Made by a program: the position numbers and the translations under genes
The notes under the pieces: model-generated
The model's database searches: none
What the model was told of the DNA's origin: nothing
Seen by the model: the letters and a program-made list of their open reading frames with translations, nothing else
From: Siphonodentalium dalli
Taxonomy: Eukaryota; Mollusca; Scaphopoda; Gadilida; Siphonodentaliidae
Direction of reading: 5' to 3'
NCBI GenBank assembly: GCA_032622095.1
Contig: CP136065.1
Span: forward strand, 115,177,195 to 115,241,194
DNA length: 64,000 nucleotides
Shown: positions 31,423 to 40,648 of the stretch, piece after piece
How the letters are laid out: each line of letters begins with the position of its first letter
How positions within the stretch are numbered: position 1 is the stretch's first letter

Positions 31423-33785
31423 TTCCTCAGAAGGGCATCAGCCATGCGGAAAGAGTCGGTCTCGGCACCGAGATAGTCAATCTTGTACCCGACCTTTCCC
31501 TGAGCGCTGGCGAGAAATCAATACTTAGGTATGGTCTAACCTTTGTTCCTACCCCACCCGATCTCAAAGAAACACCACATGTTGTTGAGACGGAGGATGG
31601 AACATTGGTTTTACCAGACTCTATGTATGCCATGGAAATGAACGGCGGTCCAGCAAGCATGCAATTTAGGGAAGTAACAGCTATGGCTGATTTCTTTCGC
31701 AATTCGACAGGTTTAAAAGATCAATTTAAAGAACCTTCGATATGGACCCCCTCTGATCGCCAGATTGACCACTCCATTCCCGAGGTCGCTGGCTTAGTCA
31801 AAACCGACATCACAAATTTACCAAAATTTCACAACGAGGATAACCTCACTAAAGTTGAAAGAACTGCACTAAAAACTCTTCGCAGCAATAAAAACATTGT
31901 AATCAAACCTTGTGACAAAGGCAGCTCGCTCGTCATCATGTCTAAAGAAAATTACATTCTAGAAGCGACGCGCCAATTAAGCAACACTAAATATTACAAA
32001 CCATTGGATGGGCCAATTTGGAAATCCAATGTTTTAAAATTCAATCTCATTCTCAAAAGCTTGCTGGACCAGGACGTTTTAAAGAAAAAACATGTTCAGT
32101 ATCTAATTGCAAAACCTGAATCCAATAATAGGACATTTTATTTGCTACCTAAAATACACAAACCTTTGAGCTGTTGGACTAATCCATACACACCACCCGG
32201 TCGCCCCATCATCAGCGACGTGGCTTCGGAGTCGTACCACATTTCGGAGTTTATTGATTTCTATTTGAAACCAATTGCTACCCGCCATCCGAGCTATCTA
32301 AAAGACACGGAGGACTTCCTCATTAAATTGTCGAAAATTGAAGTTCCATCTTCTGCTTACCTAATTAGTCTCGACGTGGAATCTATGTATACAAATATTG
32401 GAATCGATGCCGGATTAAAGTCAATTAAGAATGCATTTGATTTCCACCATGATCCTCATAGACCTGGAGATGAACTACTTCAATTATTAGAACTTTCTCT
32501 TAAAGGGAATGACTTTGAATTTAATGGACGATATTATTTACAGGTCTCCGGCTGCAGTATGGGCAAGAAGTTTAGTCCTAATTTTGCCTCAATTTTTGTT
32601 GCAGAGTGGGAGAAAGGCGCCCTGGCCAAATCTGATAAACAACCATTAGCCTATTATAGATTCTTGGACGACATATTTATCATTTGGACTCATGGTCTGG
32701 ATGAGTTTAGGGTGTTCTTGGACATCTTGAACAGTCATGACGAATCAATCAAACTCAAAGAATCAATATCGCAAACCAGCATTGATTTCCTTGATTTAAC
32801 AATATTTAAGGGCCCACAATTTACATCATGCAACATTTTAGATACAAAACTTTTTACGAAACCAACGGATTCTCACCAGCTACTTCATCGTAAATCTTTC
32901 CATCCGCCAAAACTTTTCAATGGATTGATTAAATCTCAAATCATTCGATATCACCGGAACTGCACGAACAGAAGCGACCTAAATCAAGCTTGTTCAGTGC
33001 TTTTCCAGGCTTTACGACCGCGCGGCTACTCTAGTAGATTACTGCGCCAAGTAAAGTCCGAAACTCTCAGAGAATTGAACTCGTCACGCCATGACCCAAC
33101 ATCGACTGAACCAACAAGGATACGGCACAACCGGCCGGTGTTGGGTAATGGTTCAGCCTCATTTTGTCACAAAAAACGATGTTACATCAATACAATAGGA
33201 TATATCAATACTAGTAACACTTTCACCAGCGAACAAACACGCATATCGTATCAAATGCATAGCGAACTTAATTGTGATTCTAAAAATGTAATTTACTTAA
33301 TCACATGCAAAAGATGCCGTATACAATATGTTGGACAAACAAAAACCTCTCTCAAAGTTAGAATGTCTAATCATCTTTCCAGTGTTCGCAAAAAACTCGA
33401 CATGCAAATTTCCGATCATTTCAACTCATCTAATCATGACATTAAATCCCATTTCAGCTTTCAGCCAATAGAACAGACACCAATTCTAGCCGACGAAGAC
33501 CAAACCGATTCAATACGCCTAGAACGCGAAAATCATTGGATGGGCGTACTTAAAACATATCTTCCGTTCGGACTTAACATTGACTACAAAGGTGTTTCTC
33601 GAAATTTCTTGTGCTTTCCTCTGATCTACAATCGTAGAAATGTTGAAATCGCAAACATTTTCAGAAAAAACTTTGCATTATTAAACACTAAATTGACCGA
33701 GCCTCTCGACAAACGGGTTATTATTGCCTACAAGAAAAATCCCAGTTTGAGAGATATGCTCGTTCGATCTAGACTCAGACCTTGA
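31419..33785 (+). CDS. PLE ORF2: reverse transcriptase with GIY-YIG endonuclease (unit 1)
   Basis: Given from the predicted frameshift point, because conserved PLE-like sequence (SAGEKSILRYGLTFVPTPPD) lies upstream of the first in-frame ATG (31623). RT signatures in order are KPCDKGSSLVI, LLPKIHKP, GRPIIS, motif A LDVESMYTNI, motif B GCSMGKKFSPNFA, motif C FLDDIF (catalytic Asp pair at 32667-32672) and FLDLTIF. The C-terminal domain has VIYLITCKRC, QYVGQT, a conserved R and H and a downstream E: a GIY-YIG nuclease with Cys-pair. It copies element RNA and nicks target DNA. No breaks are seen, so it is apparently intact. Confidence 0.93.
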   Translation, partial: LIPQKGISHAERVGLGTEIVNLVPDLSLSAGEKSILRYGLTFVPTPPDLKETPHVVETEDGTLVLPDSMYAMEMNGGPASMQFREVTAMADFFRNSTGLKDQFKEPSIWTPSDRQIDHSIPEVAGLVKTDITNLPKFHNEDNLTKVERTALKTLRSNKNIVIKPCDKGSSLVIMSKENYILEATRQLSNTKYYKPLDGPIWKSNVLKFNLILKSLLDQDVLKKKHVQYLIAKPESNNRTFYLLPKIHKPLSCWTNPYTPPGRPIISDVASESYHISEFIDFYLKPIATRHPSYLKDTEDFLIKLSKIEVPSSAYLISLDVESMYTNIGIDAGLKSIKNAFDFHHDPHRPGDELLQLLELSLKGNDFEFNGRYYLQVSGCSMGKKFSPNFASIFVAEWEKGALAKSDKQPLAYYRFLDDIFIIWTHGLDEFRVFLDILNSHDESIKLKESISQTSIDFLDLTIFKGPQFTSCNILDTKLFTKPTDSHQLLHRKSFHPPKLFNGLIKSQIIRYHRNCTNRSDLNQACSVLFQALRPRGYSSRLLRQVKSETLRELNSSRHDPTSTEPTRIRHNRPVLGNGSASFCHKKRCYINTIGYINTSNTFTSEQTRISYQMHSELNCDSKNVIYLITCKRCRIQYVGQTKTSLKVRMSNHLSSVRKKLDMQISDHFNSSNHDIKSHFSFQPIEQTPILADEDQTDSIRLERENHWMGVLKTYLPFGLNIDYKGVSRNFLCFPLIYNRRNVEIANIFRKNFALLNTKLTEPLDKRVIIAYKKNPSLRDMLVRSRLRP

Positions 33786-33860
33786 TTAACACGCAGTTCA
33801 ATTAGCTTTTAGCTTATGTCAACACCATTATCCTTAGTTTGTGCTCAACACAATATTTTA

Positions 33861-34047
33861 TGTCAATTTCCGACACAACCCAAACAAATTTAGCTAGTTC
33901 CATCTTTGAATGGCAACAATGCTCAACAAATTATTCAATGTCAATTTCCGACACAACCTAACAAAATTTATGTCAATTTCTGACACAACCTAACAAAATT
34001 TATGTCAATTTCCGACACAACCTAACAAAATTTAGCTAGTTCCATAG
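33861..34047 (+). repeat. 3'-UTR short tandem repeats of the PLE
   Basis: TGTCAATTTCCGACACAACC recurs at 33861, 33939, 33971 (one change) and 34003; the last three are spaced 32 bp, and each is followed by (T)AACAAAATTTA. The block lies 75 nt after the ORF2 stop and is repeated identically in every unit. It may be a template-recognition or RNA-stability element; that is a guess. Confidence 0.75.
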
Positions 34048-34382
34048 AAATAATTACATAAGAAATCGGATTCCGACCTGTGCCCGCGCTCTCCACACTT
34101 TCAAAATATATATATCGCCTGTGCCAGGGATATCTTTTATTTCTATTTACTTAACACATATGTATTACTGTCTAATTGCGTACTGTCACTAGGATTTGGA
34201 TTAGGGGCTTCCGGAAGCCATTACACAACCCATTAAGAACGCGCGATCTTAAATAAACACGGGCGTCGTGACGGCGCCAAACATTTTGTATGCATTGTTT
34301 CACTGTTTGTTTTAAACAGGAACATAGCTGTTGACACGTCTCTCGAAACCCTGGAGCACAATGGGAGCTTATCTCACACGGG

Positions 34383-34390
34383 TATATAAG
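34383..34390 (+). promoter_or_regulatory. TATA box for unit 2 transcription
   Basis: TATATAAG, about 200 nt before the ORF1 ATG. Start of transcription would be expected near 34413-34420, just ahead of the hammerhead-like core. Equivalent boxes are at 38996-39003 and 43609-43616, but none precedes unit 1. Confidence 0.6.
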
Positions 34391-34430
34391 ATCCATGGAA
34401 AAACCTCAACATTCGAACCTAGCTTGCTTC

Positions 34431-34470
34431 CTGAAGAAGGTAATTCTACCGAAACGTTGAGGCAACTTGA
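34431..34470 (+). ncRNA. Hammerhead-ribozyme-like core
   Basis: CTGAAGA (fits CUGANGA), a short stem-loop (GGTA-attc-TACC), GAAA, then CGTTG-agg-CAAC, which suits a short stem III. PLEs are known to carry hammerhead motifs in their pLTRs. Problems: one extra A before stem II, an imperfect C opposite T next to the expected cleavage site, and a weak stem I. It may be degenerate or only active as a dimer. Repeated at 39044-39083 and 43657-43696. Confidence 0.4.
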
Positions 34471-34583
34471 CAGTGCGCTCCTAAGTACTTTTTTATTTTA
34501 TATCTTCGCGTTCCGTTCTTTGTGTATTATATGTTACTAATCATTACCTTTATTCACAGCCAAAATTCAAGTCCTGGATCAAA

Positions 34584-36035
34584 ATGACTCAACCAAAACA
34601 ACATAAACGTGGAAAAACTAACCGCCCAGAGCGGCAAAAAGACCAGGCTTATTTAGACCATTCAAATCTAGTAAAGTTGCTATACAAAATTCTACAACTT
34701 TGGCACCATATTAATTTTTTACAGGACCGTTTGGAGAAGAAGGTCCTTCCGAAAGGCTTTTCGGCCATCGTTGAGTCAGGGCGAAAGAAGACATTCCGAC
34801 CAGTGCTCCCCTGTGAGGATGTCTTCAATTCGCTTAAAGCGGACGCTTTTCAGTGGGGTTTAAACTCCATGAAAACTTTGGTAAATTATTATCGGAAAAC
34901 GGAATCAGAAATTGAAGTCAAGGTTCTTTCGGCTCTTTCTTCTAAAACCCTTGACTTCGACCGAGCACGTGACACGGCATTAAAATGGGGACTGAAGAAT
35001 TTTGGCACCAAATTAACCAATGAGACAAAATCAAAGTTCTTGAGCATCTGTGGTAATCTTCAGTCCTCGATAGGTACACGAGTTGGCGTCCAAACTCATA
35101 CAAACAAACGTGGTCGGTCACCCTCCCCTCCCCCACTAATCGCTCGCCAGCTTCAATTTCAGGATAGTCCAGGCAGGGATCAGACAACGTCGTCGTCTGT
35201 GAGATCCACACCAAAACGCGTCAAAGCCACACCACAGCCACAGAGACCTGCACCAAAACCACGGACGTCACGCATATCCACTCCACCAAATACATCACTT
35301 CAAAATTCACCAGCCAAGAAAACAACACCACCAAAGCACATCTCTTCCAGCCCTCCTTCGCCTGTTGGTTCCATTGCTTCGATGACATCGCCAGCGATTT
35401 CAACATCATCACCATCGTATGCCGAGGTATTATCAACATCACCTAAGGTATCCAAATTTTATAAATTTCGTCAACCTGGCCCTAAGAAGGATTGGTCCTT
35501 CCCTAAACAGATAAAAAACCCTGTTGTTATTTTAGGCTCTTCTAATGTGTCCCGGATCGATGTCGATCCTCCCAAAAATGTTTGTATTGCTTCTTACCCA
35601 GGTGGCAATTTAGGTCATTTCTGCAACATGGCCCACAAACTGAAATCGAAGCCAGAAAAGACACCTCGACACGTCATCATCAACATTGGCATCAACAACC
35701 GAGAGGACTGGAAGACAGACAACGACAAAGGCAAAACAGCAGGCACCACAGCTAAAAGCAGGGTAACTAACATGGTTAGTAATTTCCGAAAAGTTTTTCC
35801 TAATGCGACACTCCATTTTCAGGAAATAAATATCTCATTCAGTTTAGATTCTAGGGACCAGGATGTTCTGCGTGCCATTAACAGCCAAGCTCGTCAGACA
35901 CAGAACCTCAAGGTCATACAGGCAATACCCCCCCGCGACTTTCACGTGGAGAATGACAACATCCACTGGACATCACAGACGGCGGCGAAAATCTACCAAG
36001 GCTGGACCAACATCTTTAAAGGTCATTTAAACTAA
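34584..36035 (+). CDS. PLE ORF1: SGNH-hydrolase-like protein (unit 2)
   Basis: Translation identical to the unit-1 ORF1 over all 483 residues. Its slippery heptamer is at 36026-36032, directly before the stop codon at 36033-36035. Being downstream of a complete leader, this is the most plausible expressed copy together with that of unit 3. Confidence 0.8.
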   Translation: MTQPKQHKRGKTNRPERQKDQAYLDHSNLVKLLYKILQLWHHINFLQDRLEKKVLPKGFSAIVESGRKKTFRPVLPCEDVFNSLKADAFQWGLNSMKTLVNYYRKTESEIEVKVLSALSSKTLDFDRARDTALKWGLKNFGTKLTNETKSKFLSICGNLQSSIGTRVGVQTHTNKRGRSPSPPPLIARQLQFQDSPGRDQTTSSSVRSTPKRVKATPQPQRPAPKPRTSRISTPPNTSLQNSPAKKTTPPKHISSSPPSPVGSIASMTSPAISTSSPSYAEVLSTSPKVSKFYKFRQPGPKKDWSFPKQIKNPVVILGSSNVSRIDVDPPKNVCIASYPGGNLGHFCNMAHKLKSKPEKTPRHVIINIGINNREDWKTDNDKGKTAGTTAKSRVTNMVSNFRKVFPNATLHFQEINISFSLDSRDQDVLRAINSQARQTQNLKVIQAIPPRDFHVENDNIHWTSQTAAKIYQGWTNIFKGHLN

Positions 36036-38398
36036 TTCCTCAGAAGGGCATCAGCCATGCGGAAAGAGTCGGTCTCGGCACCGAGATAGTCAATCTTGTA
36101 CCCGACCTTTCCCTGAGCGCTGGCGAGAAATCAATACTTAGGTATGGTCTAACCTTTGTTCCTACCCCACCCGATCTCAAAGAAACACCACATGTTGTTG
36201 AGACGGAGGATGGAACATTGGTTTTACCAGACTCTATGTATGCCATGGAAATGAACGGCGGTCCAGCAAGCATGCAATTTAGGGAAGTAACAGCTATGGC
36301 TGATTTCTTTCGCAATTCGACAGGTTTAAAAGATCAATTTAAAGAACCTTCGATATGGACCCCCTCTGATCGCCAGATTGACCACTCCATTCCCGAGGTC
36401 GCTGGCTTAGTCAAAACCGACATCACAAATTTACCAAAATTTCACAACGAGGATAACCTCACTAAAGTTGAAAGAACTGCACTAAAAACTCTTCGCAGCA
36501 ATAAAAACATTGTAATCAAACCTTGTGACAAAGGCAGCTCGCTCGTCATCATGTCTAAAGAAAATTACATTCTAGAAGCGACGCGCCAATTAAGCAACAC
36601 TAAATATTACAAACCATTGGATGGGCCAATTTGGAAATCCAATGTTTTAAAATTCAATCTCATTCTCAAAAGCTTGCTGGACCAGGACGTTTTAAAGAAA
36701 AAACATGTTCAGTATCTAATTGCAAAACCTGAATCCAATAATAGGACATTTTATTTGCTACCTAAAATACACAAACCTTTGAGCTGTTGGACTAATCCAT
36801 ACACACCACCCGGTCGCCCCATCATCAGCGACGTGGCTTCGGAGTCGTACCACATTTCGGAGTTTATTGATTTCTATTTGAAACCAATTGCTACCCGCCA
36901 TCCGAGCTATCTAAAAGACACGGAGGACTTCCTCATTAAATTGTCGAAAATTGAAGTTCCATCTTCTGCTTACCTAATTAGTCTCGACGTGGAATCTATG
37001 TATACAAATATTGGAATCGATGCCGGATTAAAGTCAATTAAGAATGCATTTGATTTCCACCATGATCCTCATAGACCTGGAGATGAACTACTTCAATTAT
37101 TAGAACTTTCTCTTAAAGGGAATGACTTTGAATTTAATGGACGATATTATTTACAGGTCTCCGGCTGCAGTATGGGCAAGAAGTTTAGTCCTAATTTTGC
37201 CTCAATTTTTGTTGCAGAGTGGGAGAAAGGCGCCCTGGCCAAATCTGATAAACAACCATTAGCCTATTATAGATTCTTGGACGACATATTTATCATTTGG
37301 ACTCATGGTCTGGATGAGTTTAGGGTGTTCTTGGACATCTTGAACAGTCATGACGAATCAATCAAACTCAAAGAATCAATATCGCAAACCAGCATTGATT
37401 TCCTTGATTTAACAATATTTAAGGGCCCACAATTTACATCATGCAACATTTTAGATACAAAACTTTTTACGAAACCAACGGATTCTCACCAGCTACTTCA
37501 TCGTAAATCTTTCCATCCGCCAAAACTTTTCAATGGATTGATTAAATCTCAAATCATTCGATATCACCGGAACTGCACGAACAGAAGCGACCTAAATCAA
37601 GCTTGTTCAGTGCTTTTCCAGGCTTTACGACCGCGCGGCTACTCTAGTAGATTACTGCGCCAAGTAAAGTCCGAAACTCTCAGAGAATTGAACTCGTCAC
37701 GCCATGACCCAACATCGACTGAACCAACAAGGATACGGCACAACCGGCCGGTGTTGGGTAATGGTTCAGCCTCATTTTGTCACAAAAAACGATGTTACAT
37801 CAATACAATAGGATATATCAATACTAGTAACACTTTCACCAGCGAACAAACACGCATATCGTATCAAATGCATAGCGAACTTAATTGTGATTCTAAAAAT
37901 GTAATTTACTTAATCACATGCAAAAGATGCCGTATACAATATGTTGGACAAACAAAAACCTCTCTCAAAGTTAGAATGTCTAATCATCTTTCCAGTGTTC
38001 GCAAAAAACTCGACATGCAAATTTCCGATCATTTCAACTCATCTAATCATGACATTAAATCCCATTTCAGCTTTCAGCCAATAGAACAGACACCAATTCT
38101 AGCCGACGAAGACCAAACCGATTCAATACGCCTAGAACGCGAAAATCATTGGATGGGCGTACTTAAAACATATCTTCCGTTCGGACTTAACATTGACTAC
38201 AAAGGTGTTTCTCGAAATTTCTTGTGCTTTCCTCTGATCTACAATCGTAGAAATGTTGAAATCGCAAACATTTTCAGAAAAAACTTTGCATTATTAAACA
38301 CTAAATTGACCGAGCCTCTCGACAAACGGGTTATTATTGCCTACAAGAAAAATCCCAGTTTGAGAGATATGCTCGTTCGATCTAGACTCAGACCTTGA
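36032..38398 (+). CDS. PLE ORF2: RT-GIY-YIG (unit 2)
   Basis: Identical to the unit-1 ORF2 product over the compared 726 residues and open from the frameshift point. The catalytic Asp pair lies at 37280-37285. First in-frame ATG at 36236. Confidence 0.92.
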   Translation, partial: LIPQKGISHAERVGLGTEIVNLVPDLSLSAGEKSILRYGLTFVPTPPDLKETPHVVETEDGTLVLPDSMYAMEMNGGPASMQFREVTAMADFFRNSTGLKDQFKEPSIWTPSDRQIDHSIPEVAGLVKTDITNLPKFHNEDNLTKVERTALKTLRSNKNIVIKPCDKGSSLVIMSKENYILEATRQLSNTKYYKPLDGPIWKSNVLKFNLILKSLLDQDVLKKKHVQYLIAKPESNNRTFYLLPKIHKPLSCWTNPYTPPGRPIISDVASESYHISEFIDFYLKPIATRHPSYLKDTEDFLIKLSKIEVPSSAYLISLDVESMYTNIGIDAGLKSIKNAFDFHHDPHRPGDELLQLLELSLKGNDFEFNGRYYLQVSGCSMGKKFSPNFASIFVAEWEKGALAKSDKQPLAYYRFLDDIFIIWTHGLDEFRVFLDILNSHDESIKLKESISQTSIDFLDLTIFKGPQFTSCNILDTKLFTKPTDSHQLLHRKSFHPPKLFNGLIKSQIIRYHRNCTNRSDLNQACSVLFQALRPRGYSSRLLRQVKSETLRELNSSRHDPTSTEPTRIRHNRPVLGNGSASFCHKKRCYINTIGYINTSNTFTSEQTRISYQMHSELNCDSKNVIYLITCKRCRIQYVGQTKTSLKVRMSNHLSSVRKKLDMQISDHFNSSNHDIKSHFSFQPIEQTPILADEDQTDSIRLERENHWMGVLKTYLPFGLNIDYKGVSRNFLCFPLIYNRRNVEIANIFRKNFALLNTKLTEPLDKRVIIAYKKNPSLRDMLVRSRLRP

Positions 38399-38728
38399 TT
38401 AACACGCAGTTCAATTAGCTTTTAGCTTATGTCAACACCATTATCCTTAGTTTGTGCTCAACACAATATTTTATGTCAATTTCCGACACAACCCAAACAA
38501 ATTTAGCTAGTTCCATCTTTGAATGGCAACAATGCTCAACAAATTATTCAATGTCAATTTCCGACACAACCTAACAAAATTTATGTCAATTTCTGACACA
38601 ACCTAACAAAATTTATGTCAATTTCCGACACAACCTAACAAAATTTAGCTAGTTCCATAGAAATAATTACATAAGAAATCGGATTCCGACCTGTGCCCGC
38701 GCTCTCCACACTTTCAAAATATATATAT

Positions 38729-39094
38729 CGCCTGTGCCAGGGATATCTTTTATTTCTATTTACTTAACACATATGTATTACTGTCTAATTGCGTACTGTC
38801 ACTAGGATTTGGATTAGGGGCTTCCGGAAGCCATTACACAACCCATTAAGAACGCGCGATCTTAAATAAACACGGGCGTCGTGACGGCGCCAAACATTTT
38901 GTATGCATTGTTTCACTGTTTGTTTTAAACAGGAACATAGCTGTTGACACGTCTCTCGAAACCCTGGAGCACAATGGGAGCTTATCTCACACGGGTATAT
39001 AAGATCCATGGAAAAACCTCAACATTCGAACCTAGCTTGCTTCCTGAAGAAGGTAATTCTACCGAAACGTTGAGGCAACTTGACAGTGCGCTCC
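38729..39094 (+). promoter_or_regulatory. Inter-unit leader between units 2 and 3
   Basis: Same 366-bp segment as 34116-34481, with a TATA box at 38996-39003, a hammerhead-like core from 39044, a GTAATT donor at 39053 and an acceptor ending at 39172. Confidence 0.7.
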
Positions 39095-39196
39095 TAAGTA
39101 CTTTTTTATTTTATATCTTCGCGTTCCGTTCTTTGTGTATTATATGTTACTAATCATTACCTTTATTCACAGCCAAAATTCAAGTCCTGGATCAAA

Positions 39197-40648
39197 ATGA
39201 CTCAACCAAAACAACATAAACGTGGAAAAACTAACCGCCCAGAGCGGCAAAAAGACCAGGCTTATTTAGACCATTCAAATCTAGTAAAGTTGCTATACAA
39301 AATTCTACAACTTTGGCACCATATTAATTTTTTACAGGACCGTTTGGAGAAGAAGGTCCTTCCGAAAGGCTTTTCGGCCATCGTTGAGTCAGGGCGAAAG
39401 AAGACATTCCGACCAGTGCTCCCCTGTGAGGATGTCTTCAATTCGCTTAAAGCGGACGCTTTTCAGTGGGGTTTAAACTCCATGAAAACTTTGGTAAATT
39501 ATTATCGGAAAACGGAATCAGAAATTGAAGTCAAGGTTCTTTCGGCTCTTTCTTCTAAAACCCTTGACTTCGACCGAGCACGTGACACGGCATTAAAATG
39601 GGGACTGAAGAATTTTGGCACCAAATTAACCAATGAGACAAAATCAAAGTTCTTGAGCATCTGTGGTAATCTTCAGTCCTCGATAGGTACACGAGTTGGC
39701 GTCCAAACTCATACAAACAAACGTGGTCGGTCACCCTCCCCTCCCCCACTAATCGCTCGCCAGCTTCAATTTCAGGATAGTCCAGGCAGGGATCAGACAA
39801 CGTCGTCGTCTGTGAGATCCACACCAAAACGCGTCAAAGCCACACCACAGCCACAGAGACCTGCACCAAAACCACGGACGTCACGCATATCCACTCCACC
39901 AAATACATCACTTCAAAATTCACCAGCCAAGAAAACAACACCACCAAAGCACATCTCTTCCAGCCCTCCTTCGCCTGTTGGTTCCATTGCTTCGATGACA
40001 TCGCCAGCGATTTCAACATCATCACCATCGTATGCCGAGGTATTATCAACATCACCTAAGGTATCCAAATTTTATAAATTTCGTCAACCTGGCCCTAAGA
40101 AGGATTGGTCCTTCCCTAAACAGATAAAAAACCCTGTTGTTATTTTAGGCTCTTCTAATGTGTCCCGGATCGATGTCGATCCTCCCAAAAATGTTTGTAT
40201 TGCTTCTTACCCAGGTGGCAATTTAGGTCATTTCTGCAACATGGCCCACAAACTGAAATCGAAGCCAGAAAAGACACCTCGACACGTCATCATCAACATT
40301 GGCATCAACAACCGAGAGGACTGGAAGACAGACAACGACAAAGGCAAAACAGCAGGCACCACAGCTAAAAGCAGGGTAACTAACATGGTTAGTAATTTCC
40401 GAAAAGTTTTTCCTAATGCGACACTCCATTTTCAGGAAATAAATATCTCATTCAGTTTAGATTCTAGGGACCAGGATGTTCTGCGTGCCATTAACAGCCA
40501 AGCTCGTCAGACACAGAACCTCAAGGTCATACAGGCAATACCCCCCCGCGACTTTCACGTGGAGAATGACAACATCCACTGGACATCACAGACGGCGGCG
40601 AAAATCTACCAAGGCTGGACCAACATCTTTAAAGGTCATTTAAACTAA
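39197..40648 (+). CDS. PLE ORF1: SGNH-hydrolase-like protein (unit 3)
   Basis: 483 residues, same translation as units 1 and 2. Slippery heptamer at 40639-40645 and stop at 40646-40648. Confidence 0.8.
   Translation: MTQPKQHKRGKTNRPERQKDQAYLDHSNLVKLLYKILQLWHHINFLQDRLEKKVLPKGFSAIVESGRKKTFRPVLPCEDVFNSLKADAFQWGLNSMKTLVNYYRKTESEIEVKVLSALSSKTLDFDRARDTALKWGLKNFGTKLTNETKSKFLSICGNLQSSIGTRVGVQTHTNKRGRSPSPPPLIARQLQFQDSPGRDQTTSSSVRSTPKRVKATPQPQRPAPKPRTSRISTPPNTSLQNSPAKKTTPPKHISSSPPSPVGSIASMTSPAISTSSPSYAEVLSTSPKVSKFYKFRQPGPKKDWSFPKQIKNPVVILGSSNVSRIDVDPPKNVCIASYPGGNLGHFCNMAHKLKSKPEKTPRHVIINIGINNREDWKTDNDKGKTAGTTAKSRVTNMVSNFRKVFPNATLHFQEINISFSLDSRDQDVLRAINSQARQTQNLKVIQAIPPRDFHVENDNIHWTSQTAAKIYQGWTNIFKGHLN

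Larger units (their letters stand above)
29869..34481 (+). mobile_element. Penelope-like element, array unit 1 (promoter-less)
   Basis: First of four head-to-tail units with an exact 4613-bp period. It starts at TAAGTAC, preceded by (TA)n-CTAGAAGG from the target, so the TATA-containing leader that precedes the other units is missing here. It contains ORF1, ORF2, a 3' repeat region and, at its right, the inter-unit segment 34116-34481. C-terminal GIY-YIG endonuclease, a PLE-type reverse transcriptase and tandem arrangement are hallmarks of Penelope-like elements. Confidence 0.95.
34116..34481 (+). promoter_or_regulatory. Inter-unit leader (pLTR-like) between units 1 and 2
   Basis: This 366-bp stretch is present only between units; it is absent at the left end of unit 1 and the right end of unit 4. 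It carries TATATAAG (34383-34390), a hammerhead-like core (34431-34470) and a possible splice donor GTAATT (34440) that would pair with the acceptor at 34558-34559 (120-nt intron). In PLE terms it is the part of the pseudo-LTR holding the promoter. Confidence 0.7.
34482..39094 (+). mobile_element. Penelope-like element, array unit 2
   Basis: 4613-bp unit with the same content as unit 1 and, as far as read, the same sequence throughout, including 3'-UTR repeats (38474-38660) and the following inter-unit leader (38729-39094). Unlike unit 1 it has a complete leader upstream, so it is the first unit able to make a full-length transcript from its own TATA box. Confidence 0.95.

Noticed and set aside
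31427-31702. 91-aa minus-strand ORF, also at +4613 steps
   Set aside because: Shadow of the PLE ORF1/ORF2 junction; it has no domain and is simply copied with the array.
31623-33785. ORF2 as an independent gene starting at its first AUG
   Set aside because: Conserved-looking PLE sequence lies in frame upstream of that AUG, back to the slippery site, so a fusion by frameshift explains the frame better.
34331-34540. 69-aa plus and 74-aa minus ORFs in the inter-unit leader
   Set aside because: They cover the TATA box, hammerhead-like core and intron; no domain and no reason for translation.
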